Assembly (NCBI RefSeq): GCF_021278985.1 | Contig: NZ_CP082833.1 | Span: forward strand, 3,906,001 to 3,970,000 | Source of the DNA: Citrobacter rodentium NBRC 105723 = DSM 16636 | Lineage (GTDB): Bacteria; Pseudomonadota; Gammaproteobacteria; Enterobacterales; Enterobacteriaceae | Length of the DNA stretch: 64,000 nt | Reading direction: 5' to 3' | In this document: positions 9,272 through 17,470 of the stretch, one piece after another | Numbering within the stretch: the stretch's first letter is position 1 | Layout: every line of letters starts with the position of its first letter | The notes under the pieces: model-generated | Databases searched by the model: none | What the model was told of the DNA's origin: nothing | Seen by the model: only the letters and a program-made list of their open reading frames with translations | Translations under genes and position numbers: made by a program

Positions 9272-10333
9272 ATGCATTTTCGTCATCTGTTTTCACCGCG
9301 CCTGCGTGGTTCATTACTGTTAGGTTCGCTGCTGGTTGCCTCGTCATTCAGCATCCAGGCCGCAGAAGAAATGCTGCGTAAGGGCGTGGGAAAAGGCGCC
9401 TACGAAATGGCGTACAGCCAGCAGGAAAACGCGCTGTGGCTCGCCACCTCGCAAAGCCGCAAGCTGGACAAAGGGGGCATTGTTTATCGTCTCGATCCGA
9501 CCACGCTGGAAGTGACGCAGATTATTCACAACGATCTCAAACCGTTCGGCGCGACCATCAATAACGCGACCGGAACGCTGTGGTTTGGTAACACGGTGAA
9601 CAGCACGGTTACGGCGATGGATGCGAAAACGAGCGAAGTGAAGGGCCGTCTGGTGCTGGACGCCCGTAAGCGTTCTGAAGATGTCCGTCCGCTGCAGCCG
9701 CGTGAACTGGTGGCCGATGAGGCGACTAACACGGTTTACATTAGCGGCGTCGGGAAAGAGAGCGTGATTTGGGTGGTGGATGGCGAAAAGATCGCACTGA
9801 AAACCACCATCGAAAATACCGGTAAGATGGGCACCGGTCTGGCCATCGACAGCAAAGCGAAGCGTCTGTACACCACTAATGCCGATGGCGAACTGATTAC
9901 CATCGACACCGCGGAGCATAAAATCCTCAGCCGTAAAAAGCTGCTCGATGACGGTAAAGAGCACTTCTTTCTCAACCTGAGTCTGGATACCGCCGGTCAT
10001 CGCGCATTTATCACCGACTCGAAAGCGGCGGAAGTGCTGGTCGTCGACACCCGCAACGGCAACGTGCTGGCAAAGGTCGCCGCCCCGGAGTCGCTGGCCG
10101 TCCTGTTTAACCCGGCGCGTAATGAAGCTTACGTGACGCACCGTCAGGCGGGTAAGGTGAGCGTGATCGACGCGAAGAGCTACAAGGTAGTGAAAACCTT
10201 CGATACGCCGACTTTCCCGAACAGCCTGGCGCTCTCCGCTGATGGCAACACCCTGTATGTCAGCGTGAAGCAGAAGTCCACGCGCGAGAAAGAAGCCACT
10301 CAGCCGGACGACATCATTCGTATCGCACTGTAA
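9272..10333 (+). CDS. yncE: YncE, periplasmic seven-bladed beta-propeller protein
   Basis: 353 aa from ATG 9272 (MHFRHLFSPRLRGSLLLGSL), matching E. coli YncE in length. This start has AGGGAG 5 nt upstream, whereas the earlier in-frame ATG at 9173 lies inside the Fur region. The signal peptide ends near SIQAAEE. The rest consists of repeated propeller blades (VVDTRNGNVLAKV, VIDAKSYKVVKTF). It is an iron-repressed periplasmic protein of unsettled function, proposed to bind DNA or act with the divergent TonB receptor YncD. Since yncD is broken here, YncE may be an orphan. Confidence 0.93.
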   Translation: MHFRHLFSPRLRGSLLLGSLLVASSFSIQAAEEMLRKGVGKGAYEMAYSQQENALWLATSQSRKLDKGGIVYRLDPTTLEVTQIIHNDLKPFGATINNATGTLWFGNTVNSTVTAMDAKTSEVKGRLVLDARKRSEDVRPLQPRELVADEATNTVYISGVGKESVIWVVDGEKIALKTTIENTGKMGTGLAIDSKAKRLYTTNADGELITIDTAEHKILSRKKLLDDGKEHFFLNLSLDTAGHRAFITDSKAAEVLVVDTRNGNVLAKVAAPESLAVLFNPARNEAYVTHRQAGKVSVIDAKSYKVVKTFDTPTFPNSLALSADGNTLYVSVKQKSTREKEATQPDDIIRIAL

Positions 10334-10338
10334 GCCGT

Positions 10339-10373
10339 AAAGGCCTGACCGTATTTGCGGCCGGGCCTTTTAT
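10339..10373 (+). terminator. Intrinsic terminator of yncE
   Basis: AAAGGCC (10339-10345) pairs with GGCCTTT (10364-10370) with extra CCG/CGG pairing in the loop, followed by TATT. It begins 6 nt after the yncE stop. Confidence 0.7.
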
Positions 10374-10418
10374 TCGTTAGCGTGCTCTACACTTACTCTT
10401 TTAAGTGGAGGAGGCAGC

Positions 10419-11036
10419 ATGATTACGATCTATGGCGCACCGGGCTGGGGTTCGGTAATCAGCGAAATGATGCTTACGCTGGCGGAGATTCCCTACCATT
10501 TTGTAGACGTCAGCGGCTTTGACAGCGAAGGACCGCAGCGGGAGTCGTTGCAACAGCTTAATCCGCTGTGCCAGGTGCCGACGCTGACCCTGGAGAACGG
10601 CGAGGTGATGACCGAAACGGCGGCCATTGCGCTGATGGTGCTTGACCGCCGTCCCGATCTGGCTCCGCCAGTCGGCCACGCGGAGCGACAGCAGTTCCAG
10701 CGTCTGCTGGTCTGGCTGGTTGCTAACGTTTATCCGACCTATACCTACGCTGATTATCCCGATCGCTGGGCGCCGGACGCGCCGGAACAGCTGAAAAAGC
10801 GCTGTATTGAGTATCGCAAATCGCTCTTTCGGTGGCTGAACGATCGGCTTAGCGCCGAACCCTATGCCTTTGGCGAGCAGCTAACTCTGGTGGATTGCTA
10901 TCTCTGCGCAATGCGCACATGGGGGCCGGGGCACGACTGGTTCCAGCAGAATACGCCCAATATCAGCGCTATAGCCGACGCGGTTTGCCAGCTGCCAGCG
11001 TTGCGCCAGGTGCTGAAAACCAATGGTATTTTGTGA
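10419..11036 (+). CDS. yncG: Glutathione S-transferase-like protein YncG
   Basis: 205 aa, same length as E. coli YncG. N-terminal thioredoxin-like domain (residues 1-80; the PLCQVPTL segment carries the cis-proline and TETAAI the glutathione-carboxylate site) and a helical C-terminal domain. It lacks an obvious N-terminal Cys/Ser in the catalytic loop (APGWGSVISE), so catalysis is uncertain. A GGAGG ribosome site precedes ATG 10419. In E. coli ansP lies between yncE and yncG; it is absent here. Confidence 0.9.
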   Translation: MITIYGAPGWGSVISEMMLTLAEIPYHFVDVSGFDSEGPQRESLQQLNPLCQVPTLTLENGEVMTETAAIALMVLDRRPDLAPPVGHAERQQFQRLLVWLVANVYPTYTYADYPDRWAPDAPEQLKKRCIEYRKSLFRWLNDRLSAEPYAFGEQLTLVDCYLCAMRTWGPGHDWFQQNTPNISAIADAVCQLPALRQVLKTNGIL

Positions 11037-11051
11037 TGGCGCAACGGCGGG

Positions 11052-11621
11052 CTAGCCTGCCGTAACGCGCCTGCCGCTGGTCACAAAGGTGCCTGCGCCG
11101 AGGTGGTGCAGCGTATTGCGCTTGTCGTCATCAAACTGCCAGCGGCCATCAATAAACGCGCGTTCCTCTGCCGCCGCGGAAACGACCTCGCCAAATAAGG
11201 TGTCGTACTTTTCCTGCGCGGCGGTGGCGGGCAGCAGGCGGCACTCCATCCATGCCAGGCATTTTTCTTCCACCACCGGCAGGCCCAGCAGCGGGCCATT
11301 AATAACCGGAATGCCATAGCAGTTGAATTTATCCTCGTCGCGTCCCGAGACGCTGCCGACGGCATACGTCCAGTTGGTCGCCGCGACGCCGGGGATCACG
11401 ATGCCAAACTGGCCGCTGCGCTCAATTAGCTCCCGCGACCACGCGGTTTTGTCCACCACTATCGCTATACGCGGCGGCTCAAACTCCACCGGCATCGACC
11501 ATGCAGCCGCCATAATATTGCGTCTTTCACTTTTTTCGTCGCGGCTGGTGATTAATACCGTCGGGCCATGATTGAGCAGGCGGCTGGCGTGCCTTAAGTC
11601 GACAGGGCGGAACTGGCTCAT
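11052..11621 (-). CDS. Flavin reductase family (FMN-binding split-barrel) protein
   Basis: 189 aa resembling flavoredoxin/flavin reductase-like proteins: the N-terminal FRPVDLRHASRLLNHGPTVLITS motif, an FMN-binding core (AAAWSMPVEFEPPRIAIVVD) and a conserved C-terminal GAGTFVTSG. Such proteins bind FMN and reduce flavin or an unknown substrate with NAD(P)H. It is divergent from nhoA and converges on yncG. The specific substrate cannot be read from the sequence. Confidence 0.75.
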   Translation of the reverse strand: MSQFRPVDLRHASRLLNHGPTVLITSRDEKSERRNIMAAAWSMPVEFEPPRIAIVVDKTAWSRELIERSGQFGIVIPGVAATNWTYAVGSVSGRDEDKFNCYGIPVINGPLLGLPVVEEKCLAWMECRLLPATAAQEKYDTLFGEVVSAAAEERAFIDGRWQFDDDKRNTLHHLGAGTFVTSGRRVTAG

Positions 11622-11758
11622 AAGCGTCTCTCGTGATGGTTTATTTTTTGAGTATCAATGAAATTGCGCGCCGTGCCAACCCGCACATATCGCGTATCTC
11701 ATTCATGGGATTCATCGTTTATACTCTGACGCACCATAAGGTTCACCCGGGAAATCTG

Positions 11759-12604
11759 ATGACGCCCATCCTGAACGCCTATTTTGCCCGCCTTAACTGG
11801 TCCGGATCGACAGAGGTGAATATTGCCACGCTCCGGGCGCTGCATTTGCGGCATAACTGTACTATCCCTTTCGAGAATCTGGATGTCCTGCTGCCGCGCG
11901 AAATGCAGCTTGACGATCGTTCGCTGGCCGAGAAGCTGATCGTAGCGCGCCGCGGCGGTTACTGCTTTGAGCAAAATGGCGTTTTTGAACGGGTACTGCG
12001 GGAACTGGGGTTTAACGTACGCAGTCTGCTCGGGCGGGTGGTGCTTTCACATCCACCGAGCCTGCCGCCGCGCACCCATCGTCTGCTGCTGGTTGAACTG
12101 GACGGAGAAGCGTGGATTGCCGATGTCGGCTTTGGCGGGCAAACGTTAACCGCGCCGATTCGCCTGCTTGCGGACGTTGAACAGCACACGCCGCACGGCG
12201 AATATCGTCTGTTGCAGGAGGGCGATGACTGGGTTTTGCAGTTTCGCCATCATGAGCACTGGCAGTCGATGTATTGTTTTGATCTGGTGAGGCAACATCA
12301 GAGCGATTATGTGATGGGCAACTTCTGGTCGGCGCACTGGCCGCAGTCGCATTTTCGCCATCATCTGCTGATGTGTCGCCATCTGCCTGACGGCGGCAAG
12401 CTTACGCTGACCAATTTCCACTTTACCCGCTATGAAAACGGACATGCGGTCGAACAGATCAACTGTCCGGACGTGGCGTCATTGTATGTGCTATTGCAGG
12501 AGCGCTTTGGCCTTGGCGTGGACGATGCGAAGCATGGCTTCAGTGAAGCGGAGCTGGCAAGGGTCATGGCAGCATTTGATACGCATCCTGAGGCGGGAAA
12601 ATAA
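11759..12604 (+). CDS. nhoA: Arylamine N-acetyltransferase NhoA
   Basis: 281 aa from ATG 11759 (MTPILNAYFARLNW), equal to the E. coli enzyme; earlier in-frame ATGs would add residues without homologues. The catalytic triad is intact: Cys69 in RRGGYCFEQNG, His107 in PPRTHRLLL, Asp122 in WIADVGFGG. It transfers acetyl from acetyl-CoA to arylamines and O-acetylates N-hydroxyarylamines in the cytosol. It is followed by a block of REP elements. Confidence 0.95.
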   Translation: MTPILNAYFARLNWSGSTEVNIATLRALHLRHNCTIPFENLDVLLPREMQLDDRSLAEKLIVARRGGYCFEQNGVFERVLRELGFNVRSLLGRVVLSHPPSLPPRTHRLLLVELDGEAWIADVGFGGQTLTAPIRLLADVEQHTPHGEYRLLQEGDDWVLQFRHHEHWQSMYCFDLVRQHQSDYVMGNFWSAHWPQSHFRHHLLMCRHLPDGGKLTLTNFHFTRYENGHAVEQINCPDVASLYVLLQERFGLGVDDAKHGFSEAELARVMAAFDTHPEAGK

Positions 12605-12635
12605 GCAAAAAGCCGGATGTGTTTCATCCGTCCTG

Positions 12636-12775
12636 CGGGATACCCTTGCCGGATGGCGCTACGCTTATCCGGCCTACGACACTACGGGATACCCTTGCCG
12701 GATGGCGCTACGCTTATATCCGGCCTACGGGAGACGTTGTAGGCCCGGTAAGCGCCAGCGCGCCACCGGGCAATG
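12636..12775. repeat. REP/BIME cluster with a tandem 49-bp duplication
   Basis: Three REP-type palindromes: GCCGGATGGCGCTACGC at about 12648 and again at about 12697, and an inverted one (GTAGGCCCGGTAAGCGCC) at about 12739. The first two units start with the same CGGGATACCCTTGCC at 12636 and 12685, a 49-bp tandem repeat; the second differs by an AT insertion in CTTATATCC. It lies between convergent nhoA and the autotransporter. Confidence 0.88.
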
Positions 12776-12778
12776 TCG

Positions 12779-15763
12779 TTAAAACGACGCTTTAATACCG
12801 ATCATGGCAGAGGTGTCGCTGTAACCCTTGTCACCAGCCTGATGACCAACGTTGCCCCACAGGGAGACGTTCTTCGTCAGCTGGCCTTCCACACCGGCCT
12901 TCAGTTCGCCGATATTGCGGGTGCCGTCCAGCGTCACGTTCTCGCCGTTCAGCGCGGTGCCAAAGTTCTTGCTGTTGTGGATCCAGTTCGCTTCGACGAA
13001 CGGCTGGAAGGTGCGGTCTTTACCGTCGTCCAGCCTGTTGTGGCCCTTGCCGAACAGACGCACGCCGACGCGGGTCTGCACGTTGCCGTCGCCGTGGCCT
13101 GTCACGCGGGTGCCGTTGGCTTCGCGGTGTTCGTCCGCCTTCACGCCCATCCAGGTGACCTGCGCTTTCGGCTGGATGTACAGCGCGTTACGCTCGCTGA
13201 TGTCCGCCAGCTTCCAGGTGTAGCCGGATTCCACCGACGCGGTGAAACCCTTCGAGTCGTACTCTTCCGACTCCACGCCACGGCCGGAAACGGTGTTGTC
13301 AAACCAGCTGTACTGCGCCCAGCTGTCAACATATGCGCCTTCCTGGGTGGCGTTGTCCTGTAACCAGGTGCCGTACAGACCGACGCTGTAACCGCTGATG
13401 CGGCTGTCGGCGCGGTTGCCGTTACGCTGGTTTTCCGCCCGCGCTTTCTGGTTAGCGTAGCCCGCCATCAGACCGAGGTGGAAACGGTCGGTGTTGTCCG
13501 AAGACCACTGCGCGATATCGCCGCCAAGCTGCATCACATAGCGGTTGGCCTGCATATCCAGCTGGCCGCTGCCGTCGTGCTGACGGGTATGACCGCCGAC
13601 GTTACGCAGCCACAGGCTGGTCACCGCCTGCTCGCCGGTCAGGGCATCGACGTAGTGGGTTTCGCCCAGACGGTCGTGCAGACGGGTGTTGAACATCGTG
13701 TTTGCCGCCTGCAGGTTCATACCGTACAGACCCGCTTCCGGACGTACCGCGTTTTCACGCGGGGCCGGAGAAGGCTTCTGCGGTTCAGGCTTAGTCGGCG
13801 CCTGCGGGATAACCGGCTCTGTCGGGTCGACAGGGCTTGCCGGGTCCGGCTGCGGTTCGGTCGACAGTCCGCTGGTCAGATACCAGTTCTTGTCGTTCTG
13901 GCCTTCACCACGCGCCAGGGTGTAGTCATAGGCGCCCGCCACGATACGCCCGTTCTGGGTGAACTCGCCGTCAGAATTGCCCACCACGCTGATCAGCTCG
14001 ATACCGTCAGTGGTCAGGCCGCCTTCGCCGCCCGCGTTCACTACCGTCACATTGGTGGTGCCGGAGGTATTGCCTTGCACAACCAGCCTGTCGGTTGGAG
14101 AGGTATCATCGCCCAGCTGGGTGTTCATCACGATGTGACCGTTATTACCGGCATAATCACCGTTCACCGTCAGGGTTTTGAACGTCGCCGCGTCGCGCGT
14201 CAGCGTGCGGGTGGCGGGAGTGTCGCCAGGCATAAAGTTCAGCGTGGCGTTGTTCAGCGTCAGGGTCGTCAGGGTAGAGTCGGCGACCATATCCCAGCGG
14301 CTGTTGCTGCCGTTCAGTTCCATATTGATGGAACCCTGATCCTCGATTGCCGTGTCGCCGTAAATGTAGGAGTTATCGCCAGAGACGATATTAATCGCAT
14401 GGTCGCCGCGGACCAGCATTTTACCCCATGCAACCAGCTTATTATGGTTAGTGATATCCGTTGAGCCCCAGCGTCCATAAATGGAGTACAGGGTGTCGGC
14501 GACAGAATCATAGGCGTTCCGATCGCCTAAAATAACATCGCCGGTAAACAGGGCGTCCGCCTGATAAAGCAGATAAGACTCTTTACCACCTTCAGAGGTA
14601 ATGGCGATGTTGCCGACGATCGTATCGGCATCCCATTGCACGATACCGTCATCCTGATTAACGTTGGCGCTAAAAAAGCCCCACAGTGTTGCCTTATCAT
14701 TGCCGGATAACGATATTTTCGCATCGTTGATACGATGTGTAGCCGTCTCAGCAGGATCGTCACCCCATAAATAAATACCGCGCACAATATCATTTCCCGA
14801 GCTATCAATATCAATTTTATTGATAATCAGATCAGTATGCTTACCGTTGCCGCCGAGGTATGTCAGGCCATCAGCGTAGCCATCCTCGGTCGTGCTTTTA
14901 ATTTTGATGCTGACATCGTTGAAGACACGCTTACCGCCAAGGGAGGAACTGTAGAACGAGTCGAAAATAAGAATGCCAGTGACATCAGAGTAGCGGTCAG
15001 TTGAATTACTGGTTAACTGAATATCTGTATGTCCGGCTAACTCCAGGTCGGTATACGTGCGAATCCCTTCCAGATAAAAGGTCGGGGAGACAATATTAAT
15101 GGCGGTATTACCGGTGACGGTGACTTTACCGCCCCATAAGGCCATGCCGGTATCGGTTGAGTCGCCAGATTCACGCGTGCCAGGACGGGTATACGCGATA
15201 TCAATATTCTCGGCATTTAAAATCCCCTGAGATCCGGAGCTGATACCGCCGCCTCTGATGGTAGTCAGGCCTTTCAGGTCGGCCCGGGCGTTATCGCCAA
15301 CGTACAGCCCGTCCGATTCTTCGTCGTCATTCAAATTATTAAAGGTGTAATTTTCAGCGGTCAGTTTGCCGGTGCCATACAGGGCAATACCATCGGCAGT
15401 CGAATAGGTCCCGTTCGAGTGTGGGTCGAAGTTAAGGGTAAAATGATTACCCAGATTTATCTCACCGGCTTTAAGATAGGCGAACCAGACGTTTTGGGAA
15501 CCTGTTGCGTTAACTACGCCGGTACTGTTCATTGTGATATTGTCGGCGAAATCAACGCGACCGTCGGCAACGTTAATATCGATTCTTGAAATTTCATCCC
15601 CATTGGTGATATTCACCGTGAGTTGGTCGCTGGGGGTGCTGGCGTCGAGAGTATATTTTACTGGCGCGGAAAAAGCAGAAAAGGTGGTGGTTGCTAATAA
15701 TGCACTTAATAATAAAGCGATTTTTTTGGGTTTAATTTGGGGTGATAAGGCAGGTATCTTCAT
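12779..15763 (-). CDS. Type V secretion autotransporter with pertactin-like linker and beta-barrel
   Basis: 994 aa from ATG 15763 (MKIPALSPQIKPKKIALLL), which has GGAA 7 nt upstream; an in-frame ATG 14 codons earlier gives a poorer signal peptide. The signal peptide is cleaved near TFSAFSA. The passenger (about 35-640) is a beta-helix with many N, D, G and T residues. A Pro-rich linker at about 645-690 (PQPDPASPVDP) precedes a C-terminal barrel starting EAGLYGMNLQAANTMF and ending MIGIKASF with the terminal Phe expected for BAM insertion. No RGD or catalytic protease triad was seen, so adhesion or aggregation is likelier than proteolysis. It sits between nhoA and narV, a position without such a gene in E. 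coli K-12. Confidence 0.87.
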   Translation of the reverse strand: MKIPALSPQIKPKKIALLLSALLATTTFSAFSAPVKYTLDASTPSDQLTVNITNGDEISRIDINVADGRVDFADNITMNSTGVVNATGSQNVWFAYLKAGEINLGNHFTLNFDPHSNGTYSTADGIALYGTGKLTAENYTFNNLNDDEESDGLYVGDNARADLKGLTTIRGGGISSGSQGILNAENIDIAYTRPGTRESGDSTDTGMALWGGKVTVTGNTAINIVSPTFYLEGIRTYTDLELAGHTDIQLTSNSTDRYSDVTGILIFDSFYSSSLGGKRVFNDVSIKIKSTTEDGYADGLTYLGGNGKHTDLIINKIDIDSSGNDIVRGIYLWGDDPAETATHRINDAKISLSGNDKATLWGFFSANVNQDDGIVQWDADTIVGNIAITSEGGKESYLLYQADALFTGDVILGDRNAYDSVADTLYSIYGRWGSTDITNHNKLVAWGKMLVRGDHAINIVSGDNSYIYGDTAIEDQGSINMELNGSNSRWDMVADSTLTTLTLNNATLNFMPGDTPATRTLTRDAATFKTLTVNGDYAGNNGHIVMNTQLGDDTSPTDRLVVQGNTSGTTNVTVVNAGGEGGLTTDGIELISVVGNSDGEFTQNGRIVAGAYDYTLARGEGQNDKNWYLTSGLSTEPQPDPASPVDPTEPVIPQAPTKPEPQKPSPAPRENAVRPEAGLYGMNLQAANTMFNTRLHDRLGETHYVDALTGEQAVTSLWLRNVGGHTRQHDGSGQLDMQANRYVMQLGGDIAQWSSDNTDRFHLGLMAGYANQKARAENQRNGNRADSRISGYSVGLYGTWLQDNATQEGAYVDSWAQYSWFDNTVSGRGVESEEYDSKGFTASVESGYTWKLADISERNALYIQPKAQVTWMGVKADEHREANGTRVTGHGDGNVQTRVGVRLFGKGHNRLDDGKDRTFQPFVEANWIHNSKNFGTALNGENVTLDGTRNIGELKAGVEGQLTKNVSLWGNVGHQAGDKGYSDTSAMIGIKASF

Positions 15764-16097
15764 AGATAAATTCCAGTATCCTTGAATAATGCGTAGATAA
15801 GACACCAGTCCTGGCGTCTGTTATTTATTTCATAGAAAGGTTGATCGGCAGGAAAATTGTCTAATTCTGCTTAAGTGAAGGCAAATGAAATGATTTTAAC
15901 TCGCCGCCAGCATTGAGGGCTCAGACGAGCGCTGGATGCTGGTCAGAGATGCGGTATTTAAGGTATTTAAGAGGATATTCAACTATGGCGCAGGAATCTT
16001 CGTCATTTCTTAAATACAGCGCCGCCGTGTTAAGAAAACAGAAAATTCTACTTAAGAAAATAAACCCGGCAGGCGAGGCGCTACCGGGCGAAAAAAC
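15764..16097. promoter_or_regulatory. Promoter region of the autotransporter; no gene seen
   Basis: This 334-bp stretch holds the 5' region of the minus-strand autotransporter. Visible signals are a near-perfect palindrome at 15800-15819 (AGACACCAGTCC then TGGCGTCT, one mismatched pair), a direct repeat of GGTATTTAA at about 15954 and 15963, and a hairpin next to narV. A possible 70-codon plus-strand frame at 15913-16125 runs into narV and has no recognisable product. Confidence 0.4.
16065..16088. repeat. REP-like hairpin after narV
   Basis: CCCGG (16065-16069) and CCGGG (16084-16088) flank a GCAGGCGAGGCGCTA-like core; this is a single REP-type unit 10 nt beyond the narV stop and may protect or end the nar transcript. 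Confidence 0.5.
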
Positions 16098-16778
16098 TTA
16101 TCGACGGGAACGGACTATCTGGTAACGGCGGGTAAAATATTCAAACGGCGCGCTCCAGACGTGCACCAGCCGGGTGAACGGGAACAGCAGGAAAATAGTC
16201 ATCCCCAGCACCAGGTGAACGCGGAAGACAAAAGCGACGCCATTAAGCATTTCCGACGAGCCGCCGCGGAAGGTGAAGATGCTTTGTGCCCAGCCAACCA
16301 GCTTCATCATTTCACTACCGTCCGGATATTGCGCCGAGAACGGAATGGTGCTCAGCCCGATCAGGCACTGAATCAGCAGAATGCTCATAATAATAATGTC
16401 CGGCGTGGTCGAGGTGGCGCGGACGCGCTGATTGGTCAGACGACGCCAGAGCAGGCCCGCGCCGCCAATCAGCGTCAGCACGCCGCATACCCCGCCGAGG
16501 ATCATCGCCATCTGCTGCTTTACCGCAATCGGCAAAAACCAGGCGTACATCCAGTGCGGAGTCAACATCCCGAACAGATGGCCGAAGAAGATGCCGAGAA
16601 TACCGATATGGAACAAATTCGACCACACCACCATCCCGCGTTTATCCAGCATCTGGCTGGATGAAGCGCGCCAGGTGTACTGGCCGTAGTCATAGCGCAG
16701 CCAGCTGCCGAGGAAAAAGACCGTCGCGCAGATATAAGGGTAGATGTCGTAAAAAAAGACGTTCAGATAATGTATCAT
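16098..16778 (-). CDS. narV: Respiratory nitrate reductase 2 gamma subunit (cytochrome b), NarV
   Basis: 226 aa, five hydrophobic segments. Conserved His residues for two b hemes are visible (FHIGILGIFFGHLFG and FRVHLVLGMTIFLLFPFTRLVH). It anchors NarZY at the cytoplasmic side of the inner membrane and oxidises quinol. Its start overlaps narW by 4 bp (ATGA), the last gene of narZYWV. Confidence 0.95.
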   Translation of the reverse strand: MIHYLNVFFYDIYPYICATVFFLGSWLRYDYGQYTWRASSSQMLDKRGMVVWSNLFHIGILGIFFGHLFGMLTPHWMYAWFLPIAVKQQMAMILGGVCGVLTLIGGAGLLWRRLTNQRVRATSTTPDIIIMSILLIQCLIGLSTIPFSAQYPDGSEMMKLVGWAQSIFTFRGGSSEMLNGVAFVFRVHLVLGMTIFLLFPFTRLVHVWSAPFEYFTRRYQIVRSRR

Positions 16779-17470
16779 TTCGGGCCTCCCGCGCTGACGT
16801 CGACATACTGCGGCGCCACGTCCTGGCTAAAGCGTCGTTGATATTGCTGTAACGGTGAGCTGTCACAGGCAGTGGCGTTATCTTCAATAAATTTCACCTG
16901 TTCTTCTTCCCAGACGGCATCCAGCGCCTGACGGGTGTCGTCACGCGTCTCTTTGGCGACCTGCGGAGTGACGCTGTCACTTGTAAGGCGGCTTCCTGCA
17001 AACGTCAGCAGGGCGTCAAACAGCTGATACCACGGCGTACCGCGCTGTTTCAGCCGTCCGCCCAGCAGCGCCAGAATAGGCTCTACGTTCTGCAAACCTT
17101 CCCGCGCTTCCGCTTCCGGCAGGATACTCAGATATTCCAGATACAATGGCAGATAGTCGGGAAGCTCGCGGCAGTTAAGCTGCAGGCCCACTTTTTCATA
17201 CTGCGAAAGCAGGTCCACCATTGCCTGGCCGCGATCGCGGGATTCCGCATGGACATGTTCAAACAGCAGCAGCGACGTGGCGCGGCCGCGGTCAAACACT
17301 TCACACCATTCGGCCTGTTTATCCAGCAGTGGGGCGTTGAGCAGGTCGCTGGCGAAGCCGTTGAGCATTGGTGCTTCCTGACGCACCATCGCCAGCGCCT
17401 CATCTTTACACTCCCACAGCAGTTCGTCGGGATACTCCATCAGCAGGCCGATCACTTTGAGGATTTGCAT
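16775..17470 (-). CDS. narW: Nitrate reductase 2 molybdenum-cofactor assembly chaperone NarW
   Basis: 231 aa of the NarJ/NarW family, all-helical, with the signature N-terminus MQILKVIGLLMEYPDELLW. It is not part of the mature enzyme: it binds the apo catalytic subunit until cofactor is inserted and the complex docks on NarV. Its start shares one base with the narY stop, and its end overlaps narV. Confidence 0.94.
   Translation of the reverse strand: MQILKVIGLLMEYPDELLWECKDEALAMVRQEAPMLNGFASDLLNAPLLDKQAEWCEVFDRGRATSLLLFEHVHAESRDRGQAMVDLLSQYEKVGLQLNCRELPDYLPLYLEYLSILPEAEAREGLQNVEPILALLGGRLKQRGTPWYQLFDALLTFAGSRLTSDSVTPQVAKETRDDTRQALDAVWEEEQVKFIEDNATACDSSPLQQYQRRFSQDVAPQYVDVSAGGPK

Noticed and set aside
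12636..12775. CRISPR-like array because of the 49-bp repeated unit
   Set aside because: There are only two copies, they are REP palindromes, and no cas genes are nearby.
13478..14464. A 328-codon plus-strand frame opposite the autotransporter
   Set aside because: Shadow of the repetitive passenger-domain codons; Arg/His/Gly-rich with no domain.
15913..16125. A 70-codon plus-strand gene upstream of the autotransporter
   Set aside because: It runs into the 3' end of narV on the other strand, crosses a REP-like hairpin and has no recognisable product.
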